Under the pieces are notes generated by a model. It ran no database searches and was not told the origin of the DNA. It was given only the letters and a program-made list of their open reading frames with translations. Positions 41,595 to 48,688 of a DNA stretch of 49,499 nt are shown here, piece after piece. The stretch spans positions 1 to 49,499 of the forward strand of contig MVRV01000036.1 in the NCBI GenBank assembly GCA_002068015.1, read 5' to 3'. The position numbers and the translations under genes are program-made. How positions within the stretch are numbered: the stretch's first letter is position 1; each line of letters starts with the position of its first letter. Origin of the DNA: Smithella sp. PtaU1.Bin162 (GTDB taxonomy: Bacteria > Desulfobacterota > Syntrophia > Syntrophales > Smithellaceae).

Positions 41595-42075
41595 CCTTCA
41601 TCATGCCCTTTTCCTGTTTTCCTTTCTGGTAGCTGTGAAACAATGTTATGAAATATCTCATCTCGTCTTTCAAATCCTTCCAGCACTGCCGCTTTTCATC
41701 AATCAACTGCTGATATACGTTTGATAATTGCGACGTTAGTGCACTCTTCAATCTGCTGACGTTCGGGTAGCGGGGGAAAGGGACTTGCGCCTCTATTGCC
41801 AAGATTTCATTTCGTGTTGTTTGCCAGCTATTCTGCAACAGATAACTGATGTCACTGCTCAAATGGATTCTGTATGCGATAGAAAGGGCGGATGTCTTAA
41901 GCTTGTCTAATGCTTCTTTTGAATCCTGATTAACAATCTTTTCAATGTCTGATTCTGTTTTCGGTTTGATTAGAGGGGAGAGCTGTTTTTTATGATAGCT
42001 GTAGCTTAAGTAAGCCTTATCAAGCATGTCCTGATATAGAGACATTGCCTGTCTTTCATAAGTCTTGAATATCAT
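41572..42075 (-). CDS. Helical hypothetical protein
   Basis: 167 residues from ATG 42075 (GGTGA upstream; the longer frame runs through the promoter). Entirely helical (MIFKTYERQAMSLYQDMLDK, RYPNVSRLKSALTSQLSNVY). It precedes and overlaps the HerA-like ATPase gene, so it may be an accessory subunit. No known family. Confidence 0.6.
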   Translation of the reverse strand: MIFKTYERQAMSLYQDMLDKAYLSYSYHKKQLSPLIKPKTESDIEKIVNQDSKEALDKLKTSALSIAYRIHLSSDISYLLQNSWQTTRNEILAIEAQVPFPRYPNVSRLKSALTSQLSNVYQQLIDEKRQCWKDLKDEMRYFITLFHSYQKGKQEKGMMKDDSYIAN

Positions 42076-42110
42076 TTCGCTTTCACCATTGGTTAATAGG
42101 TGCAGGGTTC

Positions 42111-42128
42111 TTTTTATAGTTAGCACTG
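42111..42128 (-). promoter_or_regulatory. CAGTG-N4-CTATAAAAA promoter motif (copy e)
   Basis: Minus strand: ATTCAGTG, CTAA, CTATAAAAA, 35 bases before ATG 42075. It drives the ATPase operon. Confidence 0.65.
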
Positions 42129-42446
42129 AATGACTGCTGACAAAGGAAGTGTAAAAATCCGCTTAAAAAGTGGGGAGGCGCGGGGTCGTCTGTTCGGTTA
42201 AGGCTTTGCGTTCAGTGGGAAGTGGTGCACGAATGTATAGCACGATGTTAATGCGTTGTAACTATCTTGAATCATAGGTAGTTACGATGAAAGCATGAGT
42301 GTTTTCAATGATTTACGATAGTAAATAACCTCGATTTCCCCTTGTTTTCTCTCCTCGTCCTACATGGCATTTTTTCACTAATCTTGTTATCTTTCAAACA
42401 GCGCGCGAGATTTTGAACACAATTTTTTCAAAAAGGGGTGATTGCC
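42129..42446. other. Intergenic region at the divergence point; possible origin or transfer site
   Basis: About 320 bases between divergent transcription units. GTAACTA (42258-42264) and TAGTTAC (42279-42285) form an inverted repeat around TTGAATCATA-like sequence. A pyrimidine tract (TTTCCCCTTGTTTTCTCTCC) lies at about 42337-42356. No gene is visible. The position between ATPase operon and replication-type gene fits an origin, without proof. Confidence 0.35.
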
Positions 42447-42638
42447 ATGAAAAACAGGATTAAGCACAACTGCATCAAGTGTCTTTCCTGCGGAGCTTTG
42501 ATTTATTGTACGGATTATCAGGAAACACAGCATGGTGGCTGGCATTTTCACCATGCAGAACAGAAAAAATGCCTGCGTTGCGGACAGGCATTGCAAAAAA
42601 TCAGCAGGAAAGGAGGTGAGACTGGATTTTGGTTCTAA
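42447..42638 (+). CDS. Zinc-ribbon miniprotein
   Basis: 63 residues from ATG 42447 (AGGGGTG upstream). CIKCLSCGALIYC and CLRCGQAL give two CxxC knuckles separated by a histidine-rich stretch (HGGWHFHHAEQ). Probably a zinc ribbon. It begins the right-hand plus-strand operon. Confidence 0.65.
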   Translation: MKNRIKHNCIKCLSCGALIYCTDYQETQHGGWHFHHAEQKKCLRCGQALQKISRKGGETGFWF

Positions 42639-42682
42639 GGATAGACAAAAAATAACAGATTCTCAAAAACAGGAGGTGTGTC

Positions 42683-42856
42683 ATGGCAGACAGAAAAAGA
42701 TGCAATCACTGCGACGGACGGGGCTGGACATCATGGTCGTGCTGTAACGACGAAGCACTGGGCGGCCACAGTAATTGGGGCGGGAACCATCATGTCAAAT
42801 GTTGCTCGTGCGGTGGAAGCGGCTGGGAAAAACTGCCAGCTTTTCATCCTTTTTAA
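42683..42856 (+). CDS. DnaJ-type zinc-finger miniprotein
   Basis: 57 residues. CNHCDGRGW and CCSCGGSGW reproduce the CxxCxGxG repeats of the DnaJ central zinc finger, two units with an N/G/H-rich loop between. AGGAGG lies seven bases before ATG 42683. An alternative overlapping frame is open here too but has an unnatural composition; the cysteine pattern and ribosome site favour this one. Confidence 0.75.
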   Translation: MADRKRCNHCDGRGWTSWSCCNDEALGGHSNWGGNHHVKCCSCGGSGWEKLPAFHPF

Positions 42857-42869
42857 ACAAAACACAATA

Positions 42870-42903
42870 GAGATACGGCCTCGCTTCCGGGGCGGGGCTG
42901 TAT
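42870..42903 (+). promoter_or_regulatory. Hairpin before the replication-relaxation-type gene
   Basis: GATACGGCC and GGGCTGTATC arms enclose a GC-rich loop. No T-tract. It may be a processing or attenuation site. Confidence 0.45.
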
Positions 42904-42926
42904 CTCACTTAAAAAAGGAAAATACA

Positions 42927-43706
42927 ATGCACTTAGAAGATAGGGACAAACAAATATTCAGTTATCTGGCAAAGTTCCACTGCCTTACAGCAGAGCATGT
43001 CGCTTTACTATTCGGGATGAATATAAAGAATTGCCAGCGACGGCTTAGAAAACTTACTGCCCGAAATTACATTCAGTTTATCCAGTCTCCGGGAATATCA
43101 GCAGGAAAAAGTCCTTATCTGTTTTATCTTGGCGAGTCTGGCTGTGAATTAATGAATATCGAGTTTAAGAAACCGCGATTAACAGTAAAACTAAGCCACC
43201 AACAGAAGAACACGGACATTCTTGTAAAAATAATTTCTGATTTTAGGGACAGCGATATTCTTTGCGAGGTAATTCCTGAGCATATCCTGCGTGAGGAACA
43301 GCCGTCAATAATTCCTGACGCCGCGTTCATGCTACAGCGCAAATCAAACGAAGCAACAAAGAAGCAGGCATTGTTTTTAGTCGAGAACTGCGAAGGCACA
43401 GAGATTATCAGCTCTAAGTCATTCAATCAGGACATAGAAAAGAAGTTTATTAGCTATGTCTCTTATTTTAACGATGGCGACACTTTACTTTATGACAGGC
43501 TGTTCGGCTGTTCATTTAAGCGTTTCAGGGTTTTATATATTGCAAGCTCATTACAAAGGCAGAACAGTATCTCGAAAATAATTTCAAGCCTTGATAGTGA
43601 CGGGTTTATCTGGATTACAACGATTGAACTGTTGGAGCAGAAAGGGATTAAAGCAGAAATCTGGCAAGTGCCGGGGACAGGCGAGAAAGAAAGGAGGCTA
43701 CTTTGA
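42927..43706 (+). CDS. Replication-relaxation (Replic_Relax) family protein
   Basis: 259 residues from ATG 42927, with AAAAAAGGAAAA before it. An N-terminal winged helix (DRDKQIFSYLAKFHCLTAEH, QRRLRKLTARNYI) is followed by a domain with PDAAFML then LFLVENCEGTEI, a D-ExE/ExK-like nuclease-fold core as in Replic_Relax proteins of plasmids and integrative elements. Probably acts at the origin or in mobilisation. Its stop overlaps the TTG start of the next gene. Confidence 0.7.
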   Translation: MHLEDRDKQIFSYLAKFHCLTAEHVALLFGMNIKNCQRRLRKLTARNYIQFIQSPGISAGKSPYLFYLGESGCELMNIEFKKPRLTVKLSHQQKNTDILVKIISDFRDSDILCEVIPEHILREEQPSIIPDAAFMLQRKSNEATKKQALFLVENCEGTEIISSKSFNQDIEKKFISYVSYFNDGDTLLYDRLFGCSFKRFRVLYIASSLQRQNSISKIISSLDSDGFIWITTIELLEQKGIKAEIWQVPGTGEKERRLL

Positions 43707-46006
43707 GCAATAACTATCCTTTCATTCATTATTTCGTCGAAGAGGCATTAAAAAAGAAATCACTTTGCGAGCTTCGCAACAAGGACATGAATAAATCCTG
43801 CCATGATATTAATGCTGAGGCTGTTTCGCTTATACCGCGATTAATTTCAGAAGTAAAACCTTTCGCATGGAAATCAGCAACAACATTAAATTTCTATCCT
43901 GCAAAAACATTCAGTGAAAACTTTCTTGAAAAGGCAGAGCAATTCATTGAATCTTTGCATAACTGCGGCCAGATAGTCTTTGAGATTCAAGGCAACTGCA
44001 AGGAAATCACGTTTAGTTTTCATGCAGAGCAAGAAGACATAAAGATTATTGATGCCGCATTAAAGAATTATTTTCCTCAGTCTTACACGGAATTAACCAC
44101 TGACAGCAATATTGAAGACAAAAGCGTTGTTTATGACTTTGTGCCGGATATTGACGCGCCTTTTTATAAAAGCATGACTTCATATCTTGGCTTTAAGATT
44201 AGCCCGCTTAATTTAGTCCCGCAGATGTTTCTAAAGATTCCAGAAGGGAAGACAGGAGTGTATCAGGTCTTGCTTAGCCCGATTAACGGCAATATCCATG
44301 AGATAGTCGAAGAATGTGTTGATATTGAATGGATGGGGCGGCATGGAGATGAAAACAAAACCACGCCGAGCTTGCAGGCAAACGCAATCAACAAGAAGCT
44401 TGAATACAAAAGCCCGGAATTTCGGTCTTATTATGCAGTTTCATTTCGCTTAATCCTGCCGGATGATTCGCTCAAAAATTTTGTTAATGCCTTTATTGCG
44501 AATTATGTCTATGGGAAAAAATCTTTTGAAATTATCACAGATTACACGCAAGAAAAAATCAGCGCAATGCTGAACAATAAGGCGGTGTTTCATGCTGGCT
44601 TTCTTGCAAATTCCCATGAGACAGCAGGAATTTTGCATATTCCATTTGGCTTAATGAATGAAAAAGCCTTTGATGATGTATTGCAGACAATCCCTGACGG
44701 TGATTATCCCTACATAATGTCGCGTGAAGCAGATATTGAAATCGGAAAATGGGCGTGCGGTAACAGCACTCTGCCGGTCTATCTGCCAATTCAAAGATAC
44801 AATCCGCATGTCTGGCTGATGGGAGTCCAACGCTCTGGAAAATCGCTATTACTCAGGCATACAGCTTTAGAGAAATTTCAGAATGGCGAGGCTGTTTTTG
44901 TCATTGACCCTCACGGCGACCTTGCAGAAGACATCATTAGAAGAGTAGATAAAAAGCTGATTCCAAAAGTTGTTTATATCGACTTCGGGCTTAAGGATTA
45001 CACGCCATTATTAACAATCCGCGAGAACCTTGATGTTCAGTTTATAGGCGCAGGAAAATTCAGCGACGATTTAAGCGCGAGCATGGAAACAATATCCAGC
45101 ACGAGGAATAATTCGTCATGGTATGGGCCAAAAATGGCTTACGGGTTTGCCTGCATATTTTATCTTTACGCTTCTGTCCCTGAACTTAACTTTGCTGACC
45201 TTCGCCAGCTTATTTCAAAATCTCCACGCGGGCAGGCAATGCGGGAGAAAATTAAGGCAAAAGTAAAGCATCCGGTTGTTATTAATTTTCTTGAAGAAAT
45301 TCAGCACAGCTCTTATGACTCGATGCAACCAGTTTTAACACGGCTTGCGCATCTTCTGCTTGATGAAAAATCTCTTCGCTTTTTTACCATTGAAGAAAGC
45401 AAGAACCAGATTTCACTAAAAAATTCAATGGAAACAGGGCAACTTTGCGTGATTAACCTTGCGTGCGGCATTATCGGCAGGCAGAGGTCTTCGATGCTTT
45501 CAGGGCTATTTGACAGCATTATTAACAACCTCGCACTGCAAAGAGCGCATATCCCTTTCAGCAAGAGAAGGCCAGTCACACTGATTAAAGACGAGTTCTA
45601 TCTTGGCCCCGGTGATTTGGATTCACAACTAAGTGGATTATCCAAATATCAGCTTTCCGTGATTTTCGCACACCAGTATCTAAATCAGGTTGAGGGCAAG
45701 ACAAGGGATGTCATGGAAACAGCAGGGACAAAAATATTTTTCAGGTTAAGGCCGGAGGATGCAGAAGTTATCGGCAAGCATCATAAAATTCCGCCGGAGG
45801 AATTGATTAAATTAAAACCGTCAAATGCTTATGTAATCAGGGACAACGAAAAAGTCCGAGTGCAGACTGTTAAGTATTCGCCGAGTGAATATGACTCTTC
45901 TCAGGAAATTAAGGAGATGAATTTAAGGAAATATTACTCAAAGCACAGCGATGACGGTATTGCTGTGAAAAAGACAACCGAGAAGCGGGACTTTGACACA
46001 CTTTAA
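43703..46006 (+). CDS. TraG/VirD4-like conjugative ATPase
   Basis: 767 residues from TTG 43703 (AAAGGAGG upstream, TTGA overlap). The N-terminal 350 residues are an uncharacterised alpha/beta region without membrane segments. Walker A LMGVQRSGKSLLLRH is near residue 373 and FVIDPHGDLAED follows as in VirD4-type ATPases. Walker B VTLIKDEFYL is near residue 627, and SVIFAHQYLNQ and GTKIFFRLRPEDAE are the expected late motifs. Second pump-type ATPase of the element, presumably the coupling protein. Confidence 0.82.
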   Translation: MSNNYPFIHYFVEEALKKKSLCELRNKDMNKSCHDINAEAVSLIPRLISEVKPFAWKSATTLNFYPAKTFSENFLEKAEQFIESLHNCGQIVFEIQGNCKEITFSFHAEQEDIKIIDAALKNYFPQSYTELTTDSNIEDKSVVYDFVPDIDAPFYKSMTSYLGFKISPLNLVPQMFLKIPEGKTGVYQVLLSPINGNIHEIVEECVDIEWMGRHGDENKTTPSLQANAINKKLEYKSPEFRSYYAVSFRLILPDDSLKNFVNAFIANYVYGKKSFEIITDYTQEKISAMLNNKAVFHAGFLANSHETAGILHIPFGLMNEKAFDDVLQTIPDGDYPYIMSREADIEIGKWACGNSTLPVYLPIQRYNPHVWLMGVQRSGKSLLLRHTALEKFQNGEAVFVIDPHGDLAEDIIRRVDKKLIPKVVYIDFGLKDYTPLLTIRENLDVQFIGAGKFSDDLSASMETISSTRNNSSWYGPKMAYGFACIFYLYASVPELNFADLRQLISKSPRGQAMREKIKAKVKHPVVINFLEEIQHSSYDSMQPVLTRLAHLLLDEKSLRFFTIEESKNQISLKNSMETGQLCVINLACGIIGRQRSSMLSGLFDSIINNLALQRAHIPFSKRRPVTLIKDEFYLGPGDLDSQLSGLSKYQLSVIFAHQYLNQVEGKTRDVMETAGTKIFFRLRPEDAEVIGKHHKIPPEELIKLKPSNAYVIRDNEKVRVQTVKYSPSEYDSSQEIKEMNLRKYYSKHSDDGIAVKKTTEKRDFDTL

Positions 46007-46020
46007 AACAGGAGGTGGTT

Positions 46021-46587
46021 ATGCCTGAGACAAGATTTGAAGTTATTATGCAACACTTAAACCCGAAAGCCCTGATTGCAAAAATTGAGATTCCACACGA
46101 CACAATCCGGGCATCGTATCCGCTTAAATGCTCGGTTGTCCGCTCAAACAGGGAGTTTCAGGAAGCCCTGATTCATTTCATGCAGTATTACTGGCAGGCA
46201 CGGTTTAACACTTCTGCGCCTCCTGATGTCTGTCTTGGCGATGCCCTGAATTACATCAAGGGAGCTTTCGGGAGCGAGGACAATGCGGCATATATCGCTT
46301 TATCTGGAACAGAAGGAGGCTTGCCTGCTGTCCTCAATGCAATAAGCGAAGGCTGGAAGAGAAAAGACACGGACAACTATATTGATTACATTTTAGACAA
46401 ATACTGCGACCCGTTAAACTTCGACGAGGTTTGCGATTTGCTTGGTGACTTTAAGAAAGCTCTCAAAGGTTTTGCGCCTTATTCGTTCGATTATGTTTCT
46501 CCTGCTGAGCTATTCAAGAATCACCGCAGGATTATGAAGGATTACATTCTGTCGCTTAGGAAATACAAAAATTTGTGGGCGTATTAA
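46021..46587 (+). CDS. Hypothetical protein
   Basis: 188 residues from ATG 46021 with AGGAGGTGG upstream. Mixed alpha/beta, with AEGGLPAV-like glycine turn (ALSGTEGGLPAVLNA) and an aromatic C-terminus. It follows the coupling ATPase by 14 bases and is probably in the same operon. No family recognised. Confidence 0.6.
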   Translation: MPETRFEVIMQHLNPKALIAKIEIPHDTIRASYPLKCSVVRSNREFQEALIHFMQYYWQARFNTSAPPDVCLGDALNYIKGAFGSEDNAAYIALSGTEGGLPAVLNAISEGWKRKDTDNYIDYILDKYCDPLNFDEVCDLLGDFKKALKGFAPYSFDYVSPAELFKNHRRIMKDYILSLRKYKNLWAY

Positions 46588-46613
46588 GAAGAGTAAAAGA
46601 AGGAATCGGATAA

Positions 46614-46778
46614 ATGATACATAAACATCATAAATCCACGCGAGGCTGGGACTCGATTGAGTGCAAGATGCGCTCAAAAGGGTTTTCTGATATGGAGATT
46701 TCAGAAGCCCGCGAATCCTTCTGTAAAGGCATTGAGCTTTTATCAGGGCTTTTTCTTAATGTAAGGATGAAGAAATAG
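46614..46778 (+). CDS. Small hypothetical protein
   Basis: 54 residues, basic N-terminus (MIHKHHKSTRGWDSIECKMR) and a C-terminal helix. AAGGAATCGG before the ATG. No family. Confidence 0.5.
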   Translation: MIHKHHKSTRGWDSIECKMRSKGFSDMEISEARESFCKGIELLSGLFLNVRMKK

Positions 46779-46793
46779 GTTGAGAATTTTGAA

Positions 46794-46809
46794 ATATGTG
46801 ATAACATAT
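46794..46809. promoter_or_regulatory. Perfect inverted repeat, likely operator
   Basis: ATATGT-GATA-ACATAT ending nine bases before the HTH start codon. A good candidate binding site for that HTH protein. Confidence 0.6.
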
Positions 46810-46817
46810 GAAAAGCT

Positions 46818-47003
46818 ATGAAAGACAAGAAAACACGCTATCACATGAAAGATGTTGCCGGGATTCTCGGCGTATCCACGCGGACAATCCTTAATTGGGA
46901 GCAGGCTGGAAAAATCCCAAAGGCCAAGCGCGACCCCATGAGCCGTTACAGAATTTATTCAGAAGAGGATATTACAGAACTTAGAAAGATTACAAACCGA
47001 TAA
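46818..47003 (+). CDS. MerR-type helix-turn-helix protein beside the recombinase
   Basis: 61 residues: MKDVAGILGVSTRTILNWEQ helix-turn-helix, then KRDPMSRYRIYSEEDITELR wing and helix, as in the DNA-binding part of IS607-type and excisionase proteins. Five bases before the serine recombinase. Likely directionality factor, regulator or targeting partner. Confidence 0.8.
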   Translation: MKDKKTRYHMKDVAGILGVSTRTILNWEQAGKIPKAKRDPMSRYRIYSEEDITELRKITNR

Positions 47004-47008
47004 AAAAT

Positions 47009-48688
47009 ATGAAAGTAGCCCTTTATACAAGAGTTTCTACAGAAGACCAAGCGCGTGAGGGATTTTCTCTCACTGTGCAGAAAAATTATTTGATTGAACA
47101 TGCAAAAGCTCAGGGATGGGAAATATTTTGCAGTATTCCCGGATGTCAGGTTTATGAGGACGACGGTTATTCCGGCGCGACAATGGACAGGCCAGCACTT
47201 AGAAAACTCTTATTTGACGCTAAAAATAAATTGTTTAATGTCCTGATTGTCTATAAACAAGACAGGCTTACGAGAAAATTAAAAGACACATTAGCTATAC
47301 TTGAAGACCTCGACACTCTTGGGATTGGGTTTCGTTCAGTAACAGAGCCGATGGACACAACAACCAGCGCAGGAAAATTCGCGCTTCAAATGATAGGCGG
47401 TTGTGCTGAATTTGAGCGCAACAGGCTTATTGAAAGAATTTTCCCGGGCATGATTGAAGGCGTGAAAAAAGGCCACTGGCAGGGCGCGAGGTATGCGCCC
47501 TACGGATACACCTATAATAAAACCACCAAGAAACTCGAAGTAAATCCCGCAGAAGCAAAAATCGTAAAAGAAATTTATTCAAAATATCTCTCCGGCAAAA
47601 GCACTTCCCAGATTGCGGCGCATTATTATGACATGGGGATTCCGTCACGGCAGGGCGGGAAGTTTTATACAAAATTTATTTCTGACATCCTGAAAAATAA
47701 AGTTTATCTTGGCATGATTGTCTGGAACAGAAAGCGGTATGAGAAAAAAGAGAAAACCAAAGGCGGAGAAGGCAAAGGCTATAAATATGTAAAGAATGAC
47801 CCGTCGAAGGTTTTGGAAATCAAGAACACGCATGAGCCGATAATAACAGAGCAGGAATTTAACGCTGTTCAAAAGCTTCTCGACAGGAACAGGAATAAAG
47901 GCATAGTTAGATTTAGAAATACAATCTATTACCTGTCAGGAGTGCTTAAATGCAACGAATGCGGGAGAACTTATCGCGGACATATGGCAAAAGTAAATCA
48001 TCGCACAGGTGAAAAAAGAGCATGGTATCACTGCTCATCAAAAGAAGCCTATTACATGAAATGCAGTAATAAGTCTGTTACCGCAGATTCAGTCAATGAA
48101 CAGGTCTGGGATATTATTGACGTGATTCACAAGAATATTGATGTCCTTGAAGAGATGGAAGATGTAATTAAGCTTTCAGTGGAAGAGCCTGAGGAATGCT
48201 TCATTGCCGAGCTTGAAGAGAAGCAGAAGCTTTTATCGAAGAACATTGAGAAGCAAAAGGGGCTTTATGAGGTCTATTCAGAGGATAAAATCAATATCGA
48301 GATTTACAAGGAGCGGGCTGGAAGGCTTAGTAATGAAGAGAAGAAGCTCAAAAGCGACATTAAGACAATCCAGCTTAAAATCCTTGAAAAGCGCAATTCA
48401 GTCAATGTAGTTAAGGAAACGCAGGACTTCCTTGTTAAGTTAAGAAGTATGCCGAAGGATGAGCATTCAGATTTTGTCATTAAGTCATTCATGCGGATTA
48501 TCTTTAAGGGAATTTATATTCACAACCAAGAGGTTGTCAAAGTAGAGCTAAACCAGCCGTGGAAGCTTTGCTATGACGAAGGGTTAAAATGGATAAAACA
48601 AGCGGAAAACAACGAGAAAACAGCCAAAACAGAGAAGAAAATCCGAAGAAGCTACGTATCCTTTTGCGTACATTCGGATGTCAAATGA
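47009..48688 (+). CDS. Large serine recombinase (integrase)
   Basis: 559 residues. Resolvase domain 1-150 with catalytic serine 10 in YTRVSTEDQ and the RLTRKLKDTL/EFERNRLIERI motifs. Recombinase domain about 155-265 (YAPYGYTYNK, KIVKEIYSKYLSGKSTSQIA). Zinc-ribbon domain from CNECG near residue 313 to the CSSKEAYYMKC pair. Coiled coil about 395-470. Complete for the family. The last about 33 codons overlap the start of miaB in another frame, so its own 3' end is at or across the attachment site. Likely catalyses insertion at the miaB 5' end. Confidence 0.92.
   Translation: MKVALYTRVSTEDQAREGFSLTVQKNYLIEHAKAQGWEIFCSIPGCQVYEDDGYSGATMDRPALRKLLFDAKNKLFNVLIVYKQDRLTRKLKDTLAILEDLDTLGIGFRSVTEPMDTTTSAGKFALQMIGGCAEFERNRLIERIFPGMIEGVKKGHWQGARYAPYGYTYNKTTKKLEVNPAEAKIVKEIYSKYLSGKSTSQIAAHYYDMGIPSRQGGKFYTKFISDILKNKVYLGMIVWNRKRYEKKEKTKGGEGKGYKYVKNDPSKVLEIKNTHEPIITEQEFNAVQKLLDRNRNKGIVRFRNTIYYLSGVLKCNECGRTYRGHMAKVNHRTGEKRAWYHCSSKEAYYMKCSNKSVTADSVNEQVWDIIDVIHKNIDVLEEMEDVIKLSVEEPEECFIAELEEKQKLLSKNIEKQKGLYEVYSEDKINIEIYKERAGRLSNEEKKLKSDIKTIQLKILEKRNSVNVVKETQDFLVKLRSMPKDEHSDFVIKSFMRIIFKGIYIHNQEVVKVELNQPWKLCYDEGLKWIKQAENNEKTAKTEKKIRRSYVSFCVHSDVK

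Larger units (their letters stand above)
19012..48675. mobile_element. About 29.7 kb integrative element in miaB carrying type I RM and Hachiman
   Basis: The left limit is junction copy 9 and the right limit is the point where the serine recombinase gene runs into the intact miaB coding sequence. Contents: excisionase-like HTH, defence module, ATPases of the conjugation type, ArdA, a replication-relaxation-type protein, a tyrosine recombinase and a terminal large serine recombinase. Visibly AT-richer than both chromosomal flanks. Exact crossover bases cannot be fixed from one sequence; TTCGG-ATG / TATGG-CTG is the likely zone. Confidence 0.7.

Noticed and set aside
42683..42926. Long N-terminal extension of the replication-relaxation-type protein
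   Set aside because: This stretch is the DnaJ-type zinc miniprotein in another frame plus a hairpin; ATG 42927 has its own ribosome site.
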